This document shows, in pieces, positions 20,890 through 29,527 of a stretch of DNA of 64,000 nucleotides (positions within the stretch are counted from its first letter, which is position 1; every line of letters begins with the position of its first letter). Position numbers and translations under genes: made by a program. The notes below the pieces were generated by a model, which was given only the letters and a program-made list of their open reading frames with translations, ran no database searches and was not told the DNA's origin. This stretch comes from a virus. The DNA is taken from the IMG/VR virus record IMGVR_UViG_3300020188_000808, positions 1 through 64,000 of that record. One strand, 5' to 3'.

Positions 20890-21660
20890 CTAATCAACGA
20901 ATTTAAATAATTTCTCTTGTACATGTGCATCAATGTTTACATACCGTCTAATAGTATTTGGATTATCACGCGGAGTTACTCCATGTAAACTATTCACTGT
21001 GTTTAAAAACATAACCATAGTGTTACGCTTGTAAGGTACATGTTCAACTACTTCAATATCGTCTGCTACTGCTTCACGTCCTGTTATTCTACGCCATTGC
21101 TTGCCTGCTACATTTCTATATACATTTAGTCCGCCATCAGTATTTTTATCTTCAGGCTTCTTAAAATAAAATAGACATGCAAACAATTCTTTACTTTGAT
21201 CAACATGTGGAGTTCTAATTTGTATGTTATCTATTGCATTCATAACAAACTGCATTTCCATTCTTATTGATCCGCTCTTAGGAGCACGTCTTGGTGCAAC
21301 ATCACTACGTATATACTTGGTGTATAAACCTTCAGGGCAAAACTGTCCCGGTGGGTAGTGTTGTTCAAGACCTGGTCTAAATACTCTAATAACTTCGTCT
21401 TTAAATTCTCTACTAGTTGCATATGCACTAAATTCTTGCCATGCTTGACTTACTACTGCGGATTTATCAAAGTCATGATCTAAATAACGTGCAGTTCCAA
21501 AGCCGGTTGTTTCGCCTTTAGAAATAAATGTTTCTGGATACTCTGCTTCTAACTTTTCATACAAGTCCCAAGGTAGCACTTCCTCAATTACAACATAAGG
21601 AAAAGGATCCATTCTTAAGTTTTCTGGTTTAAAGTTTTGTAATACACTATATTGGTTCAT
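20890..21660 (-). CDS. 2OG-Fe(II) oxygenase
   Basis: 256 residues. A prolyl-hydroxylase-like core: His152-x-Asp154 (TPHVDQ), distal His226 (LHGVTP) and Arg239 in IRRYVNIDAH for 2-oxoglutarate. The long N-terminal part resembles phage and cyanobacterial 2OG oxygenases acting on small molecules or proteins. It overlaps the methyltransferase-like gene upstream by four bases (ATGA). Enzyme class well supported; substrate unknown. Confidence 0.88.
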   Translation of the reverse strand: MNQYSVLQNFKPENLRMDPFPYVVIEEVLPWDLYEKLEAEYPETFISKGETTGFGTARYLDHDFDKSAVVSQAWQEFSAYATSREFKDEVIRVFRPGLEQHYPPGQFCPEGLYTKYIRSDVAPRRAPKSGSIRMEMQFVMNAIDNIQIRTPHVDQSKELFACLFYFKKPEDKNTDGGLNVYRNVAGKQWRRITGREAVADDIEVVEHVPYKRNTMVMFLNTVNSLHGVTPRDNPNTIRRYVNIDAHVQEKLFKFVD

Positions 21661-22376
21661 TTGTAACGGTTCGCAATCTCATCGCTAGATATATTATCAC
21701 CTGCATACAAGTGTTGCTGTGGCATCTCAAATTCTGCATCAGTTTTGCGTTTCATAATAGCAACAACCATAGGATCTCTTTCCCATTGATCTAATCCAAA
21801 CTTACCTCTGTAACCTTTGTCACGTGATAACTTTTGTCCTAGCTTTTCAATGTGAGCACCGTCACTAGTGCCAATCCATACACCATGCATTTCATAATCG
21901 TTTTGATGTGCTAGACAGAAAAATAAGTTAGGATGAAAGCTATAAAAGCCGTGATCAACCCAACGATAAAAAGGAAGCACATGGATCATATATCCACCTA
22001 CTTTGGTCATGTCGTGTATGTTTTTAAATACTGTGTACTGATTGAATACATGTTCGCCTGTGCCGTTGTTAGTTACTAGGTCAAACTGCTCAGTAAAATT
22101 ATATGCTTGTTTGCAATCCAAATTAAGATCCATTGCAATAGCATCTTTTTCTGTGTTAACATCAATAGCAAGATATCTTCCAAAGCCTAATGCTTCAAAG
22201 TATTCTTTAGTTGTGTTAGCATGTTTATGAATACCACGTGCATTAAAAATTTTAGCTCGTGACTTATTATTCTTTAAACGTTGATTACCCATCTCACAGA
22301 CTGTAGGAGTTTTGTTTGCTTTGATATCGTCGTATACGGAATCAATAGCTTCTGTAATTAAATTAGTAAAGCTCAT
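21657..22376 (-). CDS. SAM-dependent methyltransferase-like protein
   Basis: 239 residues. A degenerate Rossmann layout: VCEMGNQR near residue 27, an acidic AIDVNTEKDAIAMDLN strand, FDLVTNNGTGEHVF as the motif IV region, and GGYMIHVLPF. It resembles class I methyltransferases, but the glycine-rich motif I is not canonical, so it may act on an unusual substrate or be inactive. It sits head-to-tail with a clearer methyltransferase (22378). Confidence 0.7.
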   Translation of the reverse strand: MSFTNLITEAIDSVYDDIKANKTPTVCEMGNQRLKNNKSRAKIFNARGIHKHANTTKEYFEALGFGRYLAIDVNTEKDAIAMDLNLDCKQAYNFTEQFDLVTNNGTGEHVFNQYTVFKNIHDMTKVGGYMIHVLPFYRWVDHGFYSFHPNLFFCLAHQNDYEMHGVWIGTSDGAHIEKLGQKLSRDKGYRGKFGLDQWERDPMVVAIMKRKTDAEFEMPQQHLYAGDNISSDEIANRYK

Positions 22377-22377
22377 A

Positions 22378-22944
22378 TTATTTTCCTAACACTACTATGT
22401 ATTTGTTATTTTCATGTACGCCACCACGCTTGTCTGTTCTTGTTTTCTCAAAGAACTCATGATGTATAATTTTTACGCCTGGCATATTAGTTTCAATCTT
22501 TTCTTTCCACCAACCTGGAGTTTCTACAATTAAATGTGCATTACGTCCGTCTGGCAAAAATTTCTTAGCAGGGCTAGTTGCAATAATAAGGAATGCATTT
22601 TTCTGAAACAAGTTGTGAATATCTTTTAATACGTCATCTAAAAAGAAAGGTTCGATATGTTCTAATACATCTGTACTAATAAGCATATCAGCTGGCTTTT
22701 TATTATCAGGAATGTTAAAATCTGGCATTCCCGGATCCCATCCAATTGCATTAATTTCTGGATAGGCTTCTTTAAGTGCTAGTACAACACCGCCTTTGCC
22801 ACATCCATAATCTAAAATAGATTCTGGTTTAAATTCCTTAATCCATTTTTCAATTGCTTTCAATCCTTTAGCATCACCAAAACTTGCTTTTTCATCATGT
22901 AGTTGTGCTAACTGACGAGCGTACTCTTCACTAATTGTTTTCAT
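22378..22944 (-). CDS. Class I SAM-dependent methyltransferase
   Basis: 188 residues. Motif I ILDYGCGKGG (about 40-49), an acidic AIGWDPG following beta2, ADMLISTDVLEHI as the motif II/III region, and FLIIATSPAK as motif IV/post. It resembles small-molecule or lipid/quinone-type Methyltransf_11-like enzymes. Ribosome site AAAGGAAG. It overlaps the upstream gene by 14 bases. Methyl acceptor unknown, perhaps glycan or lipid. Confidence 0.88.
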   Translation of the reverse strand: MKTISEEYARQLAQLHDEKASFGDAKGLKAIEKWIKEFKPESILDYGCGKGGVVLALKEAYPEINAIGWDPGMPDFNIPDNKKPADMLISTDVLEHIEPFFLDDVLKDIHNLFQKNAFLIIATSPAKKFLPDGRNAHLIVETPGWWKEKIETNMPGVKIIHHEFFEKTRTDKRGGVHENNKYIVVLGK

Positions 22945-23650
22945 CTAACTTCCTTTGCTTACTTATATTGCGTATGGTTTTTAAATAACTCCCTACTGAG
23001 GAAATATTAACTGTATTTAAATTATTCATAGTTTCAGCGTCTACTAAGTGGACATTAAGATCAATAGGTTTTTCACTCATTGGAATTAATTGTAACCAAG
23101 GATCACCAACTTGAATCTTAACTTCACTGTTATACGGTACCATAATATTATTTAATACACTATGTTGATACTTATACTCTGTAATACCCGGAACTCCCCA
23201 ATACGCTAATGGATTCTTAGTATGCCAGTCTGTTTTAATCCATACCCACTTTACACCTGTAGTCTCTTTAATAAACCAAGGTGATCCTAACTTAACATGT
23301 GCAAGTCCGGGTTTATGAAAATCAAAGTCACGTTCGTCATGCGGTATTGCAGGAATAAAATCAGGAAAGACTCTTACTTCCTTTTCTCCATGTTCGTTTA
23401 CCCGCATGTGTAGTTCACACCAACTAGGGAAAATAATACCTGCTTTTAATATGTCATTAATTGCAGGACATTGTTTCATTGAACTTATCGGTAAGTCGTT
23501 ATAGTAGGCTTGGTGTGTGGGTCTACTTGCTGGTAACCCTTTCCACCATTCAGGAATATACTTCTTAGCCAACTGCGGTTTACATTGATCATACGCATAT
23601 TGTTGGTTTGTGTATACGTCTACTTTAATACTTTTAGATAAGAATCCCAT
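22931..23650 (-). CDS. Conserved phage protein, paralogue of the 17658 gene
   Basis: 239 residues from ATG 23650; an in-frame TTG at 23656 is an alternative. Shares PEWWK, CPAI.DIL..G.I.P.WC, SPWF and LQLIP positions with the protein at 17658, so this family is duplicated in the phage. Probably all-beta and soluble. No enzymatic motif recognised. Overlaps the 23634 gene. Function unknown. Confidence 0.72.
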   Translation of the reverse strand: MGFLSKSIKVDVYTNQQYAYDQCKPQLAKKYIPEWWKGLPASRPTHQAYYNDLPISSMKQCPAINDILKAGIIFPSWCELHMRVNEHGEKEVRVFPDFIPAIPHDERDFDFHKPGLAHVKLGSPWFIKETTGVKWVWIKTDWHTKNPLAYWGVPGITEYKYQHSVLNNIMVPYNSEVKIQVGDPWLQLIPMSEKPIDLNVHLVDAETMNNLNTVNISSVGSYLKTIRNISKQRKLDENN

Positions 23651-24140
23651 AATCAATTACTTCACTTTGTCTACTAATGTCTTTTACAAACCATGCACAT
23701 TGTGGGTTATCACCGTCAGTTAAAGGTACACCTAATAGTTGTCCATTTTTCATTTTAGGGAAATACCATTTTACATCATTGTAAAAATTGGTAATTTTTA
23801 CTTCACCCCAATTCATCATTGTACTAGTTAACGGATTAAACAAGAAGGCTTCAAAGCCTCTATCGTTTAAACTTGTTAATGGTAGTACTTCAATATCTCC
23901 AGCACCGCCACTGTCACCAACTGCTAGATGCCAATCGATAGGCATAGTAATTTCTTTGCCTCCAATTTCCATTACCATAGCAGGTGAGTTAAATGACTCC
24001 AAAAAAATCAAAGGAACATAAAAGAAGTCAGGTTCTTTTGGATTACTATTATCCAAAACCGCAAATCTAATATCGTCAGTTAATTCGTCAGGTAGATGCT
24101 CGAGTTTATAACATTCGTTATCTAATGTTAATATTCTCAT
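23634..24140 (-). CDS. Conserved phage protein, unknown
   Basis: 168 residues beginning MRILTLDNECYKLEHL. Contains MPIDWHLAVGDSGGAGDIEVLPL, reminiscent of a conserved marine phage protein found near uvsW, and a C-terminus with PQCAWFVKD. No known domain can be assigned. Ribosome site AAGGAAAAT. Immediately downstream of uvsW, so probably co-expressed with recombination functions. Confidence 0.7.
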   Translation of the reverse strand: MRILTLDNECYKLEHLPDELTDDIRFAVLDNSNPKEPDFFYVPLIFLESFNSPAMVMEIGGKEITMPIDWHLAVGDSGGAGDIEVLPLTSLNDRGFEAFLFNPLTSTMMNWGEVKITNFYNDVKWYFPKMKNGQLLGVPLTDGDNPQCAWFVKDISRQSEVIDYGILI

Positions 24141-24162
24141 TTATTTTCCTTTGTTTTCATAA

Positions 24163-25626
24163 TTAATTCCAATCCACTTTCTCTATAGTAAATGGATACT
24201 GTGCTTCTTTGTAAAACTTCTTTCTTGATGTTAAATGCCTTTTTGCGTATTTACATGTGCTAGTTATATCCCAAATTTGCACAAAGTCTTTATCTTCTGC
24301 CTTACGAACACCTCTGCCTATACTTTGAATTACTCTTACAAAAGACTTGCCAGGCTCAATAAGAACAAGGTTAAAGATCCTAGGGATATTAATACCAACA
24401 GCGGCAACCCCGTACGTTGCAATAATAACCTTATTAGTTGCTTCTTTAACTTCGTCATACTGTTCCTTTCTATCTTTTAATTTCATATCACCTTTAACAA
24501 ACACGCTATCAGGAATAATTTCCTGTAACATTTCTCCTGCACTAATTCTATCAACTAGAATAAGTGTATTGCCTGATTGTGAAACTGTGTTTAATAATTT
24601 GCCTATGTATTTTATTCTTTCTGCATCTGTTACTAGAAACTTTAATTCTTCTGGATAGCCTGCAAAACTTTTAATGTCAATCATTTGTACAATGTTAACA
24701 TGACAGTTTGATAGTACGCCCTTGTCTTGTAATTCTTTTGCACTAATGTTGCCAATGACTGGCCCTATACTTGCTAAGATACTTTGAAACTCAAACTGTT
24801 CTTTAGGTACTGTTCCAGTTAAGCCCCAACGTATAGGTGCATGTTTTAAATTTTGTGTAAGTAATTTTTTAAGCACTTCTGCTTTTGCTTGGTGTACTTC
24901 GTCAATAATAATTGTTTGTACGCCATCTAAAAATTCTGCAAGTGTTAGTACATCGTCATAGTTTTTACTTTTCTTATCTAGTATGTTTAGACTTTGCCAA
25001 GTACAAATAGTATGTGTCTTGCCTAATTCTTTTCTATCACCAAAGTAAACACCTACGTCTAATCCGCAGTTAACATAATCTTCTTCTGTTTGTGTAACAA
25101 GACTCTTGTTAGGAACAATAACCAACGTCCGACCTAACTTTTCCATTAGGTGTGATAGTGTTGCAGTAATAATTGTTTTACCTGCTCCAGTTGCAACTTC
25201 TTGTAATGCTTGTGGATTATTTAAAAATCCGTTAACAGTTTCAACTTGATAATCACGTAGAATAATTTCTTCGCCTGCGGCCATATGTCCTTCAGGCCAA
25301 CATACACCTTGGTCTGCCCAATAGCGTTCATTAATTGCTGTAAATGTTAAATCGTGTTTTGCTCTGTTGTCTACAATCTCAGATATTTCAACACCTTGCT
25401 CTACAAGACTGTTAACAATAGTATCTAAATGGTTAACATATCCTGTACCACCAATACCAAAGAACGCAACAGTTCCGTCCCAACGTCCTAGTTTATATTG
25501 AGGCAAGTAACGTGCATAAGGAACTTGAAACTTTAACTTGTTAGCAATCTTTCTGCGATTTTCAACAGGCAAGTTTTCAACTTTTACGTTTACTTCATCT
25601 TGAATTACAATTCTACAACTTGTCAT
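24163..25626 (-). CDS. uvsW: UvsW-type SF2 helicase
   Basis: 487 residues. N-terminal DNA-binding-like domain (1-110), then an SF2 core: motif I ATGAGKT (about 145-151), motif II DEVH, motif III LTGT, motif IV-VI including QSIGRGVRK. It matches T4 UvsW, which unwinds branched DNA and R-loops and helps move from origin-dependent to recombination-dependent replication. It overlaps the upstream 434-residue gene by four bases and shares its sigma70 promoter. Confidence 0.93.
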   Translation of the reverse strand: MTSCRIVIQDEVNVKVENLPVENRRKIANKLKFQVPYARYLPQYKLGRWDGTVAFFGIGGTGYVNHLDTIVNSLVEQGVEISEIVDNRAKHDLTFTAINERYWADQGVCWPEGHMAAGEEIILRDYQVETVNGFLNNPQALQEVATGAGKTIITATLSHLMEKLGRTLVIVPNKSLVTQTEEDYVNCGLDVGVYFGDRKELGKTHTICTWQSLNILDKKSKNYDDVLTLAEFLDGVQTIIIDEVHQAKAEVLKKLLTQNLKHAPIRWGLTGTVPKEQFEFQSILASIGPVIGNISAKELQDKGVLSNCHVNIVQMIDIKSFAGYPEELKFLVTDAERIKYIGKLLNTVSQSGNTLILVDRISAGEMLQEIIPDSVFVKGDMKLKDRKEQYDEVKEATNKVIIATYGVAAVGINIPRIFNLVLIEPGKSFVRVIQSIGRGVRKAEDKDFVQIWDITSTCKYAKRHLTSRKKFYKEAQYPFTIEKVDWN

Positions 25627-26927
25627 ATATTCTCTACTTTAACTTGCCATCTATTATAAGGTGCTACTATTGATCCAACATCATATGTCATTGTTAGATC
25701 AATTCCGCATATCCATTCATTAATAAGGTTCAAAGGTTGCCTTGTTATAGACAACGATGTTATTGGTTTCCAATTACTTTTAAATAACGGCTTAGGAACT
25801 TTATTACTACTAATATACACTACTTTAGTTTTATTGTCAACATAATTATTTAATCCCTTATCATGGACGAATTGGTTAAATTCCTTAGCATAATCTAATT
25901 CTTTGTTGTCCAATCTAAACATAACACTCATTTGTTCTTTTGGAATAAAATTTACAAATGAATTGTGTAATTCAATTATATTATCTAAACAAGTTTGTGT
26001 ATCTAACACTACCAATAACGGAAACCTATCTAGTTGTTGTAATGCAGAACAAAGTTGATCTCTGTTCCATGTATCACTGTTAACACAAATTTGAAGATTA
26101 CTTCTATTAGCAATCTTAACTGCTAGTGTATCACAGTTATTAATTCTAAAACTTTCTGTGACATCAACGTCATCAAAGTATTCGAGACCATAAAGACCTT
26201 TACGGTCAAAATATTGATAGAGGTTGTTAACATTTGGTTGTCCTAGATCTTTTGTACATTCAGTAATGCCAAGTTCGTTGTAATTAATAAATTTATAATC
26301 TTTAATGCCAGGGAGGAATTTGTGAACATTAGTATCCATAACTTTAAGCTCATTGTATATTTCTTGAACTTCGTTAGAAATATCAAACTTAGCAGGAAAC
26401 TTATTAGCAATATTTACAACCTTCCAAACATATTTTTCAGTTAACGGAAAGAAGTGTTTGTGTTTTTCATAGAAATAATCTTTGTTATTACCGTTTTTTA
26501 ATTCTTCTAATCTATTAATAACTTTTTTATTAAACGGAAATCTAATAACAAGCATTTGCTGTTTTACATTATCATATGTAACTTCTTGTATTTTAACCCA
26601 ATGCGAACTGTCTATCTCTCTTAACGGAGTTCTTAAATTATCTAAATGGTTCTTAAGTTCAATGTTATGCTTTGTAAACTGTGGTGCGTAGTACTCTACT
26701 AATAGCTTTTTAACAAGCTCGTGTTGCTTAGGCGTGAGTGCAGTACCTCTAAAACATTGTTTAGCAATACTAAACATAATCTTATGGTTGTCGTCATGCA
26801 ACGTAAATGAGTGTAAGTCTGCTAACTCTTTGTTACGACTAAACTTAAAGTTACTGATGCCAGCAACTAGTTCTAAGCAGTCTTCAACGGTAAGGTCAGC
26901 AATGTCGATTGGTTCTTTTCTAAGCAT
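25623..26927 (-). CDS. Uncharacterised 434-residue protein coupled to uvsW
   Basis: 434 residues, no recognised domain. It starts with a helical N-terminus (DLTVEDCLELVAGISNF) and has beta-rich middle segments. The start is fixed by a strong sigma70-like promoter whose -10 ends six bases before the ATG, predicting a leaderless mRNA. Four-base overlap with uvsW suggests a joint DNA-metabolism role. I could not match it to gp59, gp46 or gp47. Confidence 0.7.
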   Translation of the reverse strand: MLRKEPIDIADLTVEDCLELVAGISNFKFSRNKELADLHSFTLHDDNHKIMFSIAKQCFRGTALTPKQHELVKKLLVEYYAPQFTKHNIELKNHLDNLRTPLREIDSSHWVKIQEVTYDNVKQQMLVIRFPFNKKVINRLEELKNGNNKDYFYEKHKHFFPLTEKYVWKVVNIANKFPAKFDISNEVQEIYNELKVMDTNVHKFLPGIKDYKFINYNELGITECTKDLGQPNVNNLYQYFDRKGLYGLEYFDDVDVTESFRINNCDTLAVKIANRSNLQICVNSDTWNRDQLCSALQQLDRFPLLVVLDTQTCLDNIIELHNSFVNFIPKEQMSVMFRLDNKELDYAKEFNQFVHDKGLNNYVDNKTKVVYISSNKVPKPLFKSNWKPITSLSITRQPLNLINEWICGIDLTMTYDVGSIVAPYNRWQVKVENI

Positions 26928-26933
26928 GTGTAT

Positions 26934-26962
26934 ATTATACTTGATTATAGTTCAGAAGTCAA
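26934..26962 (-). promoter_or_regulatory. Sigma70-like promoter giving leaderless mRNA
   Basis: Minus strand TTGACT, 17 bp, TATAAT, six bases, ATG (26927). Its -35 lies in the end of the KpsC/S-like gene. Confidence 0.82.
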
Positions 26963-27796
26963 GTTCTTTAATGGTAACCCTTGAGCTATTTCATCCAAAG
27001 TCCATTCAGTGTGAGCGTAATCGTTTAGCCATTGTGTTCTATCTGGCATTACGGGCTGTTCAATATCATGTAAGAAATCAATGTCATTGCCTACAGGATA
27101 AGCAAGACTGTGGGTACTAACAAAAGCAGGCACACCCTCGATGATACTATGTATACCCGGGTTGCTCGAATAACTGATAGTAGCCCATACATTATTAAAT
27201 CCCATATCAAAATCATCATAGGTGTCTTTGACATGTTGTGGATCTTGTCTGTATACGTTTTTAAATTCTTTTTCTATATGCGGTAATGGACGTCTTGGGT
27301 GTGGTCGAAATATAATAGGACGGTCTGTGTGTTTACGTACTTCACTAATAGTTTGCATTAGCCAATTACTCATGCTTGGCATACCTTGCCATTGTAAACT
27401 CTTATCATGCTGTCCGCATATTAAAATGTACTCGCCGTCGGTGCGCCAAGGTTTTAGTAATAGCCCAAGAGCATTGCTACGAGCATTATTATTACCACTA
27501 TCCCCAAAATAAGCATCACGATTGATTCCATTGAGACCTACTTTCCACGTTACGCCTCTATTTATTCCACCAACTTCTAATGCTATTACAGGTTTGTTTA
27601 TTGCTTGGAAGTGTTCCCAAACTTTTTGGTTTCCAGCCATTCGACCAAACCAAAGCACACTCCATATAACAGCAACATCGCAATCCCACTCATTAAAACT
27701 AACGGTATGGCCACTATTGTGCAAACTAGTTGCAAAAGAGTCAAACACCGGTTTACTATTAAGTGCGCCATAGTCTGTAAATAAACTAAACTTCAT
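26945..27796 (-). CDS. KpsC/KpsS-like glycosyltransferase, copy 1
   Basis: 283 residues. It carries PIIFRPHPRRPLP, ISYSSNPGIHSIIEGVPAFVS and a C-terminal WTLDEIAQG, the pattern of capsule polysaccharide export/Kdo-transferase-like GT-B proteins. Two more copies lie at 28598 and 29524. These enzymes add linkage sugars to lipid-borne polysaccharide in bacteria; a phage role in surface glycan change or DNA/protein glycosylation is inference. It overlaps the 27786 gene by eleven bases. Confidence 0.75.
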   Translation of the reverse strand: MKFSLFTDYGALNSKPVFDSFATSLHNSGHTVSFNEWDCDVAVIWSVLWFGRMAGNQKVWEHFQAINKPVIALEVGGINRGVTWKVGLNGINRDAYFGDSGNNNARSNALGLLLKPWRTDGEYILICGQHDKSLQWQGMPSMSNWLMQTISEVRKHTDRPIIFRPHPRRPLPHIEKEFKNVYRQDPQHVKDTYDDFDMGFNNVWATISYSSNPGIHSIIEGVPAFVSTHSLAYPVGNDIDFLHDIEQPVMPDRTQWLNDYAHTEWTLDEIAQGLPLKNLTSEL

Positions 27797-28601
27797 TCCA
27801 ATAAGACTCGCTTCGAGGTTCTAGTAAGTCTTTCTTTCTACTTCGACCTTCTGATTTTCTTACACCTTTTAAGTGATCAAACCATGCTCCAAGTTCGCAG
27901 TTGATTAGTGGATGCCCTTCGCCATTTATAAGATGGCCACTGAAGTCTTTAATATTAGGGTATTGTATTCTAATCTTTTTTAATACTTGATCAAATACAT
28001 AGCTGTCATGCCACTCTTCCATTTTAAAGATTCCATCATCTGCTTCTTCATAAACTCTTTCAAACTCTTTTAAAAATGCATCGCATCCAGGAGTTCTAAG
28101 TGTAAGTCCGTACCAACCACATTCAGGCCATTTTTTGTTTCTACCTAAGTAGTGTAGCCATTGTGATGCAGGTACTAAGTTTCTAAATTGTCCGTAAGTA
28201 ATAGGACTGTGTACAAATGTGTCGCCGTCAATCCAAACTAAGATATCTGTATCAGGATCTTTAGCGGCTTCAAATACTGCGTATGTTTTGTTTGCAAAAC
28301 GTACTGCGTCCCATTTAAATTCTTTGTGATGATCTCTTGGACGTCTAGCAGGCCACGGACATTTGCCGTGTGCTTTTGGATCGTCTTTATGACGTTCTTT
28401 AAATGCATTAAGTTTTGGTAATGCTTGTTTAGCATCAACAACTTGAATATTTGCACCTGGCGGAACAACAGGAATACAATCCTCTGCATACACTCGTAAG
28501 TGTACAGCTGGGTGTACATTTTTAGCCCAACTATCAATAAGACGTTGTCCATATTGTTCTAGTCCTGGTTGGTGAAATGTAGTTATACAGGTTATTCTCA
28601 T
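27786..28601 (-). CDS. Glycosyltransferase, GT-A like
   Basis: 271 residues from ATG 28601. An N-terminal Rossmann-like start (MRITCITTFHQPGLEQYGQR), then VWIDGDTFVHSPI with the DxD metal/nucleotide-sugar motif near residue 123, and a late GHLINGEGHPL. It resembles GT-A enzymes of the GT8/GT25-type range. Donor and acceptor unknown. It lies between KpsC/S-like copies 1 and 2, part of one glycan cassette. Confidence 0.75.
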   Translation of the reverse strand: MRITCITTFHQPGLEQYGQRLIDSWAKNVHPAVHLRVYAEDCIPVVPPGANIQVVDAKQALPKLNAFKERHKDDPKAHGKCPWPARRPRDHHKEFKWDAVRFANKTYAVFEAAKDPDTDILVWIDGDTFVHSPITYGQFRNLVPASQWLHYLGRNKKWPECGWYGLTLRTPGCDAFLKEFERVYEEADDGIFKMEEWHDSYVFDQVLKKIRIQYPNIKDFSGHLINGEGHPLINCELGAWFDHLKGVRKSEGRSRKKDLLEPRSESYWNEV

Positions 28602-29527
28602 TTTACGTATTTCCTCATCCATTCCCATGCTTCGCCGCTACGTAAGTCTGCAAAACTCCAATGGCATTGTGCAATTTTTCTAACCCACTGTTCTCTATCA
28701 AAAGGTCTTAATTTTTGTAATGCATCTATTCTTTGAAAGCATACTTCTTGTACTTGACTTGCTTGCCAATCTTCACATATAACTGGAACACCCTCTATGA
28801 TACTAGCTACGCCTGGACTACTATTGTACACAATAGAACAATGTGCAGTTGCTAAGTCTTGTGTGATGTCTTTTGCAAAACTAATTCTAATATTATTACC
28901 TACAATATTTTTTACATACTCAGGTGCTTTTTTATCTCCAGGGTGTGGTCTGATAACAATAGGCTTATTAGTATACTGTCTAATTTCTGCAATTTTAGTA
29001 TTAGCCCATGTTACAACATCTTTACCCTTCATACTCCAGCCGCCATTACGTTGTAAGCACAATAAAATATTTTCTCTATCGTTATAGTTCCAAGGTTTCA
29101 ATTTAACACCTAGGTCACGTTGAATCTTTTCCCATTGCGTGTCACCGTATTCATCGTTGCAATACTCTGCGGTATTAGCAAATACTCCGTCAAAACTATA
29201 TCTTAAATAATGATGAGGTTCGTTTGTTTTTGCTTTAAACAAAAATAAATTAGCATCTGCTGTAATAAATCTTTTGTTAGCTGTGTTACTAGCAATACTT
29301 CTACGTAAATTGATATGCGGTACTGCTTGACTGTTTTCGTGCATCCAACCTTGCATTACTGCTACATCGCATTGCATTACATCAAAGCCGTCATATACTA
29401 ATCCATTGTCACCACTTACTCTAACTCCGGATATAAAATTTTTAATAATATCTATTTTATGATTAGGCTTATTTGCTTTAAGTGATTTCCCTGGAGGAAT
29501 AACTTTAGTGTATCCTATAACTCTCAT
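28598..29527 (-). CDS. KpsC/KpsS-like glycosyltransferase, copy 2
   Basis: 309 residues. Carries PIVIRPHPGDKKAPE, IVYNSSPGVASIIEGVPVICED and WSFADLRSGEAW, the same three landmarks as copy 1. The N-terminal part differs, as expected for different acceptor recognition. Four-base overlaps with both neighbours show a single operon. Function by family only. Confidence 0.75.
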   Translation of the reverse strand: MRVIGYTKVIPPGKSLKANKPNHKIDIIKNFISGVRVSGDNGLVYDGFDVMQCDVAVMQGWMHENSQAVPHINLRRSIASNTANKRFITADANLFLFKAKTNEPHHYLRYSFDGVFANTAEYCNDEYGDTQWEKIQRDLGVKLKPWNYNDRENILLCLQRNGGWSMKGKDVVTWANTKIAEIRQYTNKPIVIRPHPGDKKAPEYVKNIVGNNIRISFAKDITQDLATAHCSIVYNSSPGVASIIEGVPVICEDWQASQVQEVCFQRIDALQKLRPFDREQWVRKIAQCHWSFADLRSGEAWEWMRKYVK

